This document shows, in pieces, positions 29,420 to 39,310 of a stretch of DNA of 64,000 nucleotides (its first letter is position 1; the number at the start of each line of letters is the position of its first letter). The translations under genes and the position numbers were made by a program. Under the pieces are notes generated by a model. The model was not told the DNA's origin. It saw only the letters and a program-made list of their open reading frames with translations, and searched no databases. Source of the DNA: Fulvivirga lutea (GTDB taxonomy: Bacteria; Bacteroidota; Bacteroidia; Cytophagales; Cyclobacteriaceae). The stretch covers positions 2,771,488 to 2,835,487 of the forward strand of contig NZ_CP070608.1 in NCBI RefSeq assembly GCF_017068455.1, written 5' to 3'.

Positions 29420-31222
29420 TCATAATGCTTCATTATAGTTTAATCCGTAACCAAATGAGTACAATGGTTCAATGCTTTTATCCCAAAAATTAGGACCATA
29501 CTTACCGTTAAAATCATCGATAGATTTGGGCCAGGAGTGGGGTAACTTTCCTTTGAAGTCATGTTTTCCAAATAAAACTTCTGCAATACCATCACCTTCA
29601 GAACCTGGTAGCCAAGCGGCTACAAATGCATTAGACTTTTCTATTTCATCAGTAACAATCAATGGTCTTCCAGAGATTAATACCACTACCACAGGAATTC
29701 CTTTGTTATGATAGGTATCAATATAGCTTTTGTGTTGTTCTGTTAAGGTGAGTTGAAACATATCCATTTCACCGCCAACATCTCCAAAGAATTCCGCATA
29801 AGGTTTCTCACCCACTACAATTACAGCCACATCTCCATCGTACTTGCCCAATCCTTGCTTATCATAAATAATATTGTCAGAAGCCATTTCTTTAAACCCA
29901 TCTAATATAGTAGTAGCTCCCTTATAACTTTCTTCAGTTCCTTGCCAATGAATTGTCCAACCACCAGATTGAAGGCCTGAATTATCGGCAAATTCTCCCA
30001 CTACAATAATCTTCTGTTCTGGTTTAAGAGGAAGTATATTGTTATGATTCTTTAGAAGGACCAACGATTCTCGTACAGCTTGCTTGGCAACTTCACGATG
30101 TTTTTCAGAGCCTATCGACCCTATTAATTGCGAGCTGGGATATGGGTCTTTGAATAAGCCCATCTTAAACTTCATCTTTAGGATTCTTCTTACGGCATCA
30201 TTTATTCTTGATTCAGCAACTAAACTATCTTGTACTGCCTTTTTTAAGCCTTGCTGAAAGTCATCCAAGTCACCATCAACGGCCATAACCATGTCTATTC
30301 CTGCATTTATTATGTTATGCTCACCAAAGCGCGAGTAGCCTTTCCAGTCGGTAACAACGATACCTTCAAAGCCCATAGAATTCTTTAGCGTATCTGTTAT
30401 TAGAGTCTTGTGGGCATGCATAGATATGTTTTGAATAGTATTGAATGAAGTCATCACAGCACCTACACCAGCTTCAATTGCTGCCCGGTAGGGAGGAAGC
30501 AATCGTTCCATTACTTCTTTTAAATCTAATGTGGTTTCAGCGCCTTCAATACCATAATCTGTAGCGCCATCTCCAATAAAATGCTTTGCCGTTGCCATTA
30601 CGGATGTAGGTTCTGTTAAGCTGCCCTGGTGGCCTTCAACGGAAGCTCTGGCCATCTGTGTTGTTACCTCTGTGCTTTCAGAAAACGCTTCATACACACG
30701 ACCCCATTTCTCATTATAAGGTATTGCAATACATGGTGAGAACACCCAGTGGAAACCAGTGGCCCTCGATTCTATGGCAGTAATTTCTGCTGCTTTCTTC
30801 ACTAAATCAATATTTCCAGATGCACCAAATCCAATGTTGTGAGGAAAAATTGTGGCTCCCTCAAACGTATTTTGGCCATGAACGGCATCAACACCAAAAA
30901 AAAGAGGGATTGCATGAGTTTGTGATAAAGCCTTTTTTTGAAATTCTTCAAATTTATTTTGCCACTCTAAGGCTGTCTCACCAGGTAGGGGACCTTCGGT
31001 ATGAATAATAGCACCTAAATGTTTATTCGCAATATTTTCATCAAAATGACGCACCATTGTCATCTGGCCTATCTTTTCTTCTAAAGACATCTTTGCGATT
31101 AGAGAATCGGCCTTTTGTTCTATGATTTCGTCTTCTGAGATACCTTGGGTCATATTATTACAAGCATTATAAACAGCTATGAGCATAAATATTATGAGTC
31201 CGTAGCTGTTGAGATACTTCAT
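29420..31222 (-). CDS. GH3 beta-glucosidase
   Basis: A 600-residue exo-acting GH3 enzyme. An N-terminal hydrophobic segment ends in VYNAC, a weak lipobox. The TIM-barrel domain includes KHFIGDG and the nucleophile Asp in VVTDWKGY (about residue 295). The second domain contains ESLVLLKNHNNILPL and the GDVGGEMD loop. It is expected to release glucose from the non-reducing end of beta-glucan oligosaccharides in the periplasm. It lacks the FnIII domain of longer GH3 enzymes. Its ATG overlaps the stop of the phosphorylase gene (TAATG). Confidence 0.92.
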   Translation of the reverse strand: MKYLNSYGLIIFMLIAVYNACNNMTQGISEDEIIEQKADSLIAKMSLEEKIGQMTMVRHFDENIANKHLGAIIHTEGPLPGETALEWQNKFEEFQKKALSQTHAIPLFFGVDAVHGQNTFEGATIFPHNIGFGASGNIDLVKKAAEITAIESRATGFHWVFSPCIAIPYNEKWGRVYEAFSESTEVTTQMARASVEGHQGSLTEPTSVMATAKHFIGDGATDYGIEGAETTLDLKEVMERLLPPYRAAIEAGVGAVMTSFNTIQNISMHAHKTLITDTLKNSMGFEGIVVTDWKGYSRFGEHNIINAGIDMVMAVDGDLDDFQQGLKKAVQDSLVAESRINDAVRRILKMKFKMGLFKDPYPSSQLIGSIGSEKHREVAKQAVRESLVLLKNHNNILPLKPEQKIIVVGEFADNSGLQSGGWTIHWQGTEESYKGATTILDGFKEMASDNIIYDKQGLGKYDGDVAVIVVGEKPYAEFFGDVGGEMDMFQLTLTEQHKSYIDTYHNKGIPVVVVLISGRPLIVTDEIEKSNAFVAAWLPGSEGDGIAEVLFGKHDFKGKLPHSWPKSIDDFNGKYGPNFWDKSIEPLYSFGYGLNYNEAL

Positions 31223-34200
31223 TACTTTAATATTGATTCTTCAATTGCTACTTCGACTTTATTGATTGTGCCACTTCTCTTAAAAATTTCATGACTCATT
31301 GCCTTATCCAGTGTCAACCCATTAATTGTTGCGGGGCCATTATCAGCATATATTTTAATTTGATTGGCATCACTAATTTTGTAGACGATTGGAATTTGAC
31401 AATAGGTAAAAGCAAGTGCATTTTTTGGAATAGGAATAGCGTTGAGATTTGAATTCAAATCATAATACTCAAACATTTTCTCTTGCGTGAGAAACTCATT
31501 TTTCCTAAGCATAACAGGTTCAAAACTTATTTTCCCCTGGCTAATTTTTATTCCTAATTCCCCAAATCTGCTTAGGATGTCTTCTTTTACTTGCCCAGTC
31601 ATACCTGGTTGCTGCGCACCTTTTCCCATCGGGGTGTGCGAATAAGGGTCAGTAGGAAATGCGCCATACAATTCAGGAGATTTATGCACTCCAATACCTT
31701 CATTAATTTCATAATAGTGTTCCAGCAACCTACCTATCGTTTCGGCAGTTTCTTCCAATTCTATTGCCTCCAAACAACATTCTTGAGTAGCCAATGAAAG
31801 TTTGGAAACCATATGCCAATAAATGGAGCCTAGCCCTTCATAGCCAAAAAATGTACCTGAACGGCCTGTAAATTCTTTATGATTAAATACTTCTTCAAAC
31901 ACCTCTAAAACGAACTCACCATCTTTTTTTACAAGATTTGCAAAATCCGTCTCCTGCATTTGTTCTAAGGCAGTCTTTAAATCATTCGCATTTTTGAAAT
32001 TGCCATTAAAATGGAACTGCCCTTTAACATCTTGCTCTATAATTCGAGTGTTTCCTTCTGAAATGAGTTTATTTAGTAACTCAGATTTTTCAACCGCAGC
32101 TTGTGGAATATTATTTTTTTCTAAAAATCCAGGTAGATTTTTGTTAGGATATAACAAATAGCTGTACTGGTCTGGTCTAAATAACGCACTTGACTTCAGC
32201 GCATCGAGCACTTCTAATGCCTGATTTGGATTAAGATATTTACTACTAAGCACTGCCACTTGGCCTTCCAGCATTTCATCTAAATATTCTATGGAAATAC
32301 CATTGGCCTTGACAGACATGATATTGTAGGCGTGATACATGTTATCATCTCTTTTGTTGGCTTTTATAGTATGTTCTAAGTATTTAAGAGCCGTAGAAAC
32401 AAAGGTTTTTAATTCTTCTACTGTTAATTCAGATTTGGATCCTGAAAAAGAGCTATTGTAGATATTACCTCTGAAATCACTTGCTGCACGTCCTAAACTA
32501 TCAGTAACTTTCTTACGGTTTACATCGTCAAAATTTCCTTTTAATAACTTCTCATGGTCCATAAGGCCTTGCTGTATACCTTTGAAACATGTAACTAATT
32601 CGCTGGAAATTTTTACTGAATTAGATTCACTAGGCAACAGGTTGTTTAAAAATTTTAAAAAGCGATACAAGTAATAGAGCGTTACCATTGACACCCCATT
32701 TCCAACTAGTGCATTGTTTGCATCATTCCATTCCGGGCGCTGAGTGTTCATCCAAATACCGCCTTCAGGAATAAAATTGGATATTTTCGCTAGAACCGAT
32801 GCCAGAAGTTTTTCAATCAGATTTACTTTATGTATTGCTCCGGATTGATTGAGTAATAATGAACTATCTGCACCAATTTTATCATGACGCTTTTCAATTT
32901 CATGATCCGCTTGTTCATCAAAATCAATCGTGTCTTTAGGGTTGGCTAGTATCTGGTCATAGCTTTTTATTCTATAGGGAACATTAGCGTAAACGAATAT
33001 TTCATCATTGAAATATTTATTGAGATTACCTGGATAGTGATTTTCGCTAATCTCAAGAAACTTTAATAAGTATATGATTTGATGATCGCCCCAATAGCCG
33101 ATATATGACCATGGATCATCCGGCTCAATTTTCTCCCAGTCAATACCATCCTTCGTGATTCTGTAGGGATTGTACCCGTCAAACGTTGAGGCATTCAGGA
33201 ATCTGAAGATCATACCATCAATGAACTCCGGATAGGAGTGAGCAAGAGCTTCCCAATTCTGAAATATGTCACGCCAATTGCCTTCATAATCCAAAATTTT
33301 AGAACCGTCTTCATTGTGAGTGTTGATTGAGAATTGGTTCCAAGGACGGCTCGGGTCACCATGCCTACGACTAAACTTTAATGGCAAATACTCCAAACTC
33401 AGTCGCTTTAAATCAGAATCATCCGTTTGCTTTTCAAGCTTTTTAATAAAATCCAGAGAGATAGTCTCTTCAAGTGACTCAAGGTACTTTTGATTGTTTT
33501 TAAATACCTCTTTGTTAGCCTTTTTGATATACTGGCAAAAGTCATCTTTGTCAATTCTGTAGTCATCGTCAAAAATACCACCACGCATAATATTAAAGAG
33601 TGTATTGGAGAAATGCCGCGCATCTCTTAATCCATCTTTTGTAATTTGTAGTGCGTCTGATGATGCGTTTAATTGAATTAGTTTATTTGTGCCAGCCTCA
33701 ATATCTTTTTCTAATTCCGTTAAAAGTTGTTGGCTATTTTTTAATTGTTCGTTTAACGCTACTATAGCACTGATTGTGTTATTAACATTGGCAACTATTA
33801 GCCAGTTTTTATCAGCATTAGGCTGTAGTTCAATAGAAGCTGAAATTAAGTATGCACCTTTTTCAGCTTTTACATCCGTTTCCTCAATAAGGTCTGAGCC
33901 TTTTCTGAAGTTATTGAGTTGTTTGGAAGATAAGAGATGCGTACAATTTTCGAGACCCACCGACCAAGCAATGTTCGCTTTCAATGCTTCACTTGGTTCA
34001 GCTCTATCTACTATAATGGCACTCAACGCAAATATTCCAATTCCTGACTCAGTGTTTAATTCGCTACGTTTATAAGCATCTACCAGGTTACTACGAACAT
34101 CCTGAATGGCACTACCTACACCAAAAGGAATAATGTTTTGTATTCCATCGATAACTTCTACCTGAACCTTTGAATTACTATTATTCTGAAGCCTGCTTTT

Positions 34201-34632
34201 CCTAACAAAACCAAATTTTTTACTCGTGTTCCATTCGTATTGAAACGTTAGCCCCAGGGTTTGATTAACTTCTTCGAAGAGTATTTTATTTCCATAGGCG
34301 CTTTTATACAGATTTCTTGTCAGTTTGTATTGTGCATAAAATCTGACAGAGAATGGTTCCCATACTTTTAAACCAGATTCTGTATTTATTCTAATAATTG
34401 TTTTACTACCTGTATTTTCAGCTGATTCGATGATTTTATCATCGGTGTAGTAGGGGAAAAGGGCGTATTCAGAATTTTTTCTGCCTGCAGTTAATCCACC
34501 ATTGCTACCAATAAACATCCAGTGGTTGGAGTCACTAACGATGCTCATAAAAAATGGTCTAAGCTGATCTACATCAGATATCTTAAAAAATGTTTCCTTG
34601 TTTATTAAAACTTGTGTGATTTGTTGATCCAA
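31222..34632 (-). CDS. Large GH94-clan glycoside phosphorylase, probable GH149 beta-1,3-glucan phosphorylase
   Basis: 1136 residues, no signal peptide, hence cytosolic. The N-terminal part (HWMFIGSNGGLTAGR, YALFPYY) is the beta-sandwich of GH94-like phosphorylases. The helical barrel carries PEWNDANNALVG, in which D637 lies where the GH94 catalytic Asp lies. A further indicator is SHTPMGKGAQQPGMTG near the end. Length, cytosolic location and GH17/GH3/GH16 neighbours fit GH149, which phosphorolyses beta-1,3-glucan oligomers to glucose-1-phosphate; GH161 is the main alternative. The family call is from memory. It is coupled to GH3 by a one-base overlap. Confidence 0.78.
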   Translation of the reverse strand: MDQQITQVLINKETFFKISDVDQLRPFFMSIVSDSNHWMFIGSNGGLTAGRKNSEYALFPYYTDDKIIESAENTGSKTIIRINTESGLKVWEPFSVRFYAQYKLTRNLYKSAYGNKILFEEVNQTLGLTFQYEWNTSKKFGFVRKSRLQNNSNSKVQVEVIDGIQNIIPFGVGSAIQDVRSNLVDAYKRSELNTESGIGIFALSAIIVDRAEPSEALKANIAWSVGLENCTHLLSSKQLNNFRKGSDLIEETDVKAEKGAYLISASIELQPNADKNWLIVANVNNTISAIVALNEQLKNSQQLLTELEKDIEAGTNKLIQLNASSDALQITKDGLRDARHFSNTLFNIMRGGIFDDDYRIDKDDFCQYIKKANKEVFKNNQKYLESLEETISLDFIKKLEKQTDDSDLKRLSLEYLPLKFSRRHGDPSRPWNQFSINTHNEDGSKILDYEGNWRDIFQNWEALAHSYPEFIDGMIFRFLNASTFDGYNPYRITKDGIDWEKIEPDDPWSYIGYWGDHQIIYLLKFLEISENHYPGNLNKYFNDEIFVYANVPYRIKSYDQILANPKDTIDFDEQADHEIEKRHDKIGADSSLLLNQSGAIHKVNLIEKLLASVLAKISNFIPEGGIWMNTQRPEWNDANNALVGNGVSMVTLYYLYRFLKFLNNLLPSESNSVKISSELVTCFKGIQQGLMDHEKLLKGNFDDVNRKKVTDSLGRAASDFRGNIYNSSFSGSKSELTVEELKTFVSTALKYLEHTIKANKRDDNMYHAYNIMSVKANGISIEYLDEMLEGQVAVLSSKYLNPNQALEVLDALKSSALFRPDQYSYLLYPNKNLPGFLEKNNIPQAAVEKSELLNKLISEGNTRIIEQDVKGQFHFNGNFKNANDLKTALEQMQETDFANLVKKDGEFVLEVFEEVFNHKEFTGRSGTFFGYEGLGSIYWHMVSKLSLATQECCLEAIELEETAETIGRLLEHYYEINEGIGVHKSPELYGAFPTDPYSHTPMGKGAQQPGMTGQVKEDILSRFGELGIKISQGKISFEPVMLRKNEFLTQEKMFEYYDLNSNLNAIPIPKNALAFTYCQIPIVYKISDANQIKIYADNGPATINGLTLDKAMSHEIFKRSGTINKVEVAIEESILK

Positions 34633-34714
34633 AGAAATTGATAGTTTAAATAGTGTTACATGAAATTTATAAATAGGCCGAACTGTAATTGTTCGACCTT
34701 ATTATCAATACTTA

Positions 34715-36994
34715 TTATGGGTTAAGAACGATGGACACATTATCGATATTTGCAGTTACTCCACAGCCGGCCGGCCCGCATACACCTTGAATAAGCAGTG
34801 ATAAACCACCATTGGTATTTGAACCACCAGGTATTGTGTATGTTTGAGTATAGGTAGTCCAATCTGCAGATAAGGTTGGGTTTTGGCCCATTGCGCCAAA
34901 ATCCACAGTTATAGGGTCTCCAGCTTCGCCTTCGCCAAGTTCTACAAAGAGTAGTACACCAAATACACCGCCATCACCTTGTAATGTCCCTTTATGATCA
35001 AAACTAATTTGAACAACATCACCAGCTTGAACAGTTCCTATCCCGAACCTTTCTTTTTTAATACCGGGATTACCACCAGGTCCAACGACTTCAATTTTAG
35101 CAGAATTAGAACCGCCATTATTTTCAGTATTATCGATACTTACTGTTCCACCATTGTTAAAAAATAGCCAATCGCCAGGTGCATCTGCTATACCATTTTC
35201 AGGATCTTCAAAACCAGGGTTGACAATTAAATTGCCGTCAACAGGATCACCGCCACCACCTCCGCCTCCGGAGCCGCCACCCGTACTAGCACTTAACGAA
35301 ACTTTATCAATTACTACAACACCAACATCAGCACCCATATCAAATAAAAGTCTATTACTTTCATCACCACCGAAAGGTGTTCCAGTATCATCTGCGTTCG
35401 TTGTAAGTTCAACCGAATACATAGTTGGTGTATCATTTATTTCTAACCAGGTAGTATCAGCTTCAAAATCACCAAAATTTTGTCCCAAACCAACAACAAT
35501 AGTTCTGTTTCTATCAGAAGAAGCTTCAAATGATAAAGTGTAAGTTTGTCCCATTACCAAGTTTACCTCTTGACTTAGGTTTACATCAAAAGGTGCTCCA
35601 GCAACGGTAGGATTTGCGAAAGTATAGTATTCAGTTCCATCATCAGTCCTTACATCTAACGCATTTCCAAACCATCCGGTACCATCACCAGTTTGAAAAT
35701 CTCCGTTTACAAGACCAACAACTACCTCTCTTGTTACAGGATCAGCGGCATTACCAGCAGCATCGCTCACATTATAGGTGAGGGTATAGGTTCCTGCAGT
35801 ATTTGCATCGACATTTCCTGAAACTACAATGTCTCCTGTAATATCACCATCAATATTATCAGCTGCGGTAGCTCCTGGGTCGTTGAATGTATCACCTGTA
35901 ATAAATTTAAATGGATTGTCACCACTTAAAGTAATAACTGGCTTTACAAGATCTGCATCTGAAACAATCACTGTTCTAATTACCTCATCAGCTGCATTTC
36001 CTGCTGCATCTGTTACGTTATATGTAACTTCATAACTCCCTTCAGTATTGATATCTAGAGCTGAATTATCTATTATAATGTTCCCTGAAATGTCACCATC
36101 AATATTATCTATCGCAATTGCTCCTAGTTCTACATATTCTTCACCTGTAACAACAGCAACTGTGGCATCACCATTTAGAGTAATAACAGGAGGCGTAGTA
36201 TCTACAGTGGCACTTTGAATTACATCATCAAAATAAAATGTACCTGCAGTAGTGCCTGGGCCATCTGCAAATAGAGTAAAAATTGAGTAGCTATCAGAAG
36301 CACTAAAATCAAACGTTATGACTTCCCAGCCTGTTCCTCCATGACTTTCAGTAGCCTCTACCTCGTCTACATCGTCACCTTCTAATTTGGCTAGGACATC
36401 AATTGGAGTATCCGACCAGAAACTCATGGTAACTGAACGTTCAGTTTCTAAGTTCAGGTTATTTCCTAGATCAAATGATACACCTTCAAACTCGGCACCA
36501 CTATTTATTATGGCACCTACATTCGTGCTCTTGTTATTTGATCCTGATTCATCTGGGTTTGCCACAACTTCAAAAGAGGCGCCACTGAATACATATGCTT
36601 CATAATTTACACTTGTGTCATCAAAAGTAATGGGAAGGCTAACAACCTTTTTTACAACAACAGAAATGGTATCTGAAAAAGTGTTTGAAGCCCCTGCTGA
36701 ATTCAGGGCAGTTAAATTTACAATATATGTGCCATTTCCATACGTTTTGGTAGGCTCTTCATCTGTTGAGGTAGTTTCATCACCAAAATCCCATAGATAC
36801 GAATCGGCATTTTCCGAAGTATTTTCGAAGGTTACTGTTCCTGAATTTTCGTTTAGTTCAAAATTGAATCCTGCAATTACCTGAGGTAAATTCTCATCTT
36901 CGTCACCACAACCTGCGAAGAGAATAATAATGGCAAATGCTGGAATTGTTAATAAATAATTTAGAATATTTCTCATGATTGGAAGCTTTTTCAT
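34715..36994 (-). CDS. Surface lipoprotein with PKD, Ig-like and carbohydrate-binding domains
   Basis: 759 residues, lipoprotein signal ending FAGC. Domains in order: PKD (about 35-115, with LWDFGDETTS), a carbohydrate-binding-like jelly roll (about 120-265), two DUF5011-type Ig repeats (about 268-425, each beginning PVITL.GD), another jelly roll (about 430-570), a Gly/Ser linker, and a final CBM-like domain beginning NLIVNPGFEDP. No catalytic residues are apparent. It probably holds glucan at the cell surface, taking the place of SusE/F or SusD-type binding proteins, which are missing here. Confidence 0.85.
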   Translation of the reverse strand: MKKLPIMRNILNYLLTIPAFAIIILFAGCGDEDENLPQVIAGFNFELNENSGTVTFENTSENADSYLWDFGDETTSTDEEPTKTYGNGTYIVNLTALNSAGASNTFSDTISVVVKKVVSLPITFDDTSVNYEAYVFSGASFEVVANPDESGSNNKSTNVGAIINSGAEFEGVSFDLGNNLNLETERSVTMSFWSDTPIDVLAKLEGDDVDEVEATESHGGTGWEVITFDFSASDSYSIFTLFADGPGTTAGTFYFDDVIQSATVDTTPPVITLNGDATVAVVTGEEYVELGAIAIDNIDGDISGNIIIDNSALDINTEGSYEVTYNVTDAAGNAADEVIRTVIVSDADLVKPVITLSGDNPFKFITGDTFNDPGATAADNIDGDITGDIVVSGNVDANTAGTYTLTYNVSDAAGNAADPVTREVVVGLVNGDFQTGDGTGWFGNALDVRTDDGTEYYTFANPTVAGAPFDVNLSQEVNLVMGQTYTLSFEASSDRNRTIVVGLGQNFGDFEADTTWLEINDTPTMYSVELTTNADDTGTPFGGDESNRLLFDMGADVGVVVIDKVSLSASTGGGSGGGGGGGDPVDGNLIVNPGFEDPENGIADAPGDWLFFNNGGTVSIDNTENNGGSNSAKIEVVGPGGNPGIKKERFGIGTVQAGDVVQISFDHKGTLQGDGGVFGVLLFVELGEGEAGDPITVDFGAMGQNPTLSADWTTYTQTYTIPGGSNTNGGLSLLIQGVCGPAGCGVTANIDNVSIVLNP

Positions 36995-37002
36995 TTAAAT
37001 CA

Positions 37003-37806
37003 TTATCTATAGACCCTAACATAGTCTACCTCCAAAGTCTGAGGAAAGACTGTATTATCGCTTGGAGAACCAACAAAAGTTCCACCAACAGCCAGGTTAA
37101 TTAGTAAATAGAATGGTTTATTAAATACCCATTCTCCTGTCACATCACCGGGAGTAATTTGGTTGTACAATACATCGTCTACATAAAAATTAATGTAATT
37201 AGGACCCCATTCAATACCAAAAACATGAAATTTGGTGTCAAACCGATCGTTAGTTAAGGTATAACTTTTGGTTATCGCCTCACCAGCGGAGTATCCAGGT
37301 CCATGTACAGACCCTAAAACAGTGGAAGGATCCTGCCCACGAAACTCCATTATGTCAATTTCACCAGCGCCAGGCCATGGATTTATAACTATATCAGCAC
37401 CTAGCATCCAGAAAGCAGGCCAAATGCCTTGTCCCCAAGGCAGCTTCATTCTTGCTTCAAAACGGCCATATTGCTGTTCAAATAAGTCTTTGGTGAGTAT
37501 TCTTGAAGAAGTGAAACCAGATCCTTCGAAATTTTCTTTAATGGCCGTTATTTTTAATACACCATCTTCAACTCTAACATTCTCAGATCTGTTTGTATAA
37601 TATTGAAGCTCTTGATTACCCCATCCATTATCACCCGTTCCAATATCAAAATTCCATAATTCTGGGTTTGGAGCTCCGTTCGTATCAAATTCCTCTGCTA
37701 ATACAAGTGTGTTTAGGGTAACTACCTCTTGTTCATCACCTTCACAACCAACCATGCATCCTAATAGGAGAATGGGTAAGAAATATTTTAAACTTAATTT
37801 ATTCAT
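37003..37806 (-). CDS. GH16 laminarinase (endo-beta-1,3-glucanase), lipoprotein
   Basis: A jelly-roll GH16 enzyme of about 267 residues with the full signature GEIDIMEFRG; the two glutamates are nucleophile and acid/base. A lipoprotein signal precedes it (LLLGCMVGC). ATG 37806 is preferred to an in-frame ATG at 37830 because it starts the signal peptide cleanly. It cuts beta-1,3 (and mixed-linkage) glucan internally, probably at the outer surface. The single-domain architecture without a CBM is compensated by the two binding lipoproteins beside it. Confidence 0.93.
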   Translation of the reverse strand: MNKLSLKYFLPILLLGCMVGCEGDEQEVVTLNTLVLAEEFDTNGAPNPELWNFDIGTGDNGWGNQELQYYTNRSENVRVEDGVLKITAIKENFEGSGFTSSRILTKDLFEQQYGRFEARMKLPWGQGIWPAFWMLGADIVINPWPGAGEIDIMEFRGQDPSTVLGSVHGPGYSAGEAITKSYTLTNDRFDTKFHVFGIEWGPNYINFYVDDVLYNQITPGDVTGEWVFNKPFYLLINLAVGGTFVGSPSDNTVFPQTLEVDYVRVYR

Positions 37807-37833
37807 CATGTCAATTTTCAAATTCATCATGTA

Positions 37834-39300
37834 TTAATCTTTGTAGAAATAAATATTATCAACGAAAATATCAGTTATTCCACCTTGCACGAAAACTACT
37901 CTTGCCACATTGCTTAGGTTAGGAGACCCTGCACCTCCACCGCCTGTTCCCTGTGTGAATGCATTCAATGGTATATCAATACCTATCCAAGCGCCTTCTT
38001 CTAGTTCACTTCCAAGTACATTAAAACCACCGGCAGTATCGTCTGATACACCTAAGCCAGTATCTGTATTATCTGGTCCAAAATCGATGATTTCTACCAC
38101 TAATACAGCTGAGGGGTCAAATTCTTGTGTTACCTGAATATCAAGGTGTAGAAAAGACATACCCGATACATCTACGGTACCATCCCAACCGAGACCAACA
38201 AAATCAATATTACTGTAAGCCAAGGCAGGATTACCTGCAATGTCTATTACAGCAATATCAATAGGGCCACCGGCACCTGGACCATTAAAAACTGCTGGTT
38301 GAAAACCACTCACACTTGCATATGCATCGCTGTATATTGAAACAACATTTTCTGGATCACGAGCAGGTGGTGTATCTGGTACAGGAATATTTCCTACTAC
38401 ATTTAGTGCAATAGACCCGAAGGCTTCAATACCGTTAATTTCTGCAGTGATAACAGCATTACCTCTTTTTAGATTTGTAACCTGTCCTAGTTGATTAACT
38501 CTTGCCACTTCTGGATCACTTGAGTGAAAATCAAAATAACGCGGAGCTACACTAACAGTTAAATCCTGACCAGTTCCCAAATTAAATGTTTCAGCGAAGG
38601 GGCCAAGTTCTAGTGTTACGCCAATAAAAGTTTCTGTTTCTATATCTTGACCTTCCAAAATGGATGGGCGTGGTTGTGCAATTGTACCTAGTTTTTCGAA
38701 TCTTAATTCGTCAATCCAAAAAGTCCAGCCAACTTCGTTACCGTTAGGTACTCCGTCAGGGTCTATGCCACCGGCCGAAAATTCAAATACATTTCTTTCT
38801 TCAATGAGAAAGGAGGGGTCAGGTATAGGTATGATATATTGCTGCCAGTCGGTAGAAAGACGAACGTTTGATGCTGCAACTCTATATTCTAGACCAAATC
38901 CAACTTCACCCAAAACTCCTGCTTGTGATCCTTTAGCCCAAAAGGTTAGGGCATCAAATTCGGTAAGGTTTCTACCTGCACCATCAATAACGAAGCTCGC
39001 ACCTGCGAAATTTCCACTTGGATCAGTGGCATTAGGAACATCGATTCTAATGGAAGCTTGACCCTGATAGGCTTCAGTTTCATCTACGGAAAAAACATCT
39101 GGCTTGGCTCCATCTCCAACAAAAGGGAAATAGAAATTTGAACCAAGGCCAACAAACGTGTCTGTGAAAATATCTCCTGTTTTGGCAAACGTAGCAAACC
39201 GCACATCTTCTGACGGTTCTCTCTCACAACCAGTAATTGTTAAAGCAAATAATGCCAGAAACAGAATTTTAGAAGTTGTTATCAATTTTATATTTTTCAT
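37834..39300 (-). CDS. Lipoprotein with CBM-like jelly rolls and an Ig (BIG_2) domain
   Basis: 488 residues, lipoprotein signal ending ALTITGC. An N-terminal jelly roll (about 40-205) resembles carbohydrate-binding modules of the CBM11/CBM4 kind. A bacterial Ig-like repeat follows (about 225-305, EVARVNQLGQVTNLKRG). A second jelly roll ends DIFVDNIYFYKD. No enzyme motif. It is a likely surface glycan-binding protein, just downstream of the barrel fusion and three bases before GH16. Confidence 0.8.
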   Translation of the reverse strand: MKNIKLITTSKILFLALFALTITGCEREPSEDVRFATFAKTGDIFTDTFVGLGSNFYFPFVGDGAKPDVFSVDETEAYQGQASIRIDVPNATDPSGNFAGASFVIDGAGRNLTEFDALTFWAKGSQAGVLGEVGFGLEYRVAASNVRLSTDWQQYIIPIPDPSFLIEERNVFEFSAGGIDPDGVPNGNEVGWTFWIDELRFEKLGTIAQPRPSILEGQDIETETFIGVTLELGPFAETFNLGTGQDLTVSVAPRYFDFHSSDPEVARVNQLGQVTNLKRGNAVITAEINGIEAFGSIALNVVGNIPVPDTPPARDPENVVSIYSDAYASVSGFQPAVFNGPGAGGPIDIAVIDIAGNPALAYSNIDFVGLGWDGTVDVSGMSFLHLDIQVTQEFDPSAVLVVEIIDFGPDNTDTGLGVSDDTAGGFNVLGSELEEGAWIGIDIPLNAFTQGTGGGGAGSPNLSNVARVVFVQGGITDIFVDNIYFYKD

Positions 39301-39310
39301 TTCTCTGATA

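Noticed and set aside
35154-35543. A 129-codon proline/serine-rich open frame on the plus strand
   Set aside because: It lies opposite the PKD/CBM lipoprotein and its composition mirrors that gene's Gly-rich linker; no start signal or family resemblance.
35750-36180. The two similar Ig-like repeats as a DNA repeat element
   Set aside because: They are repeated protein domains (DUF5011 type) within one gene, diverged at DNA level.
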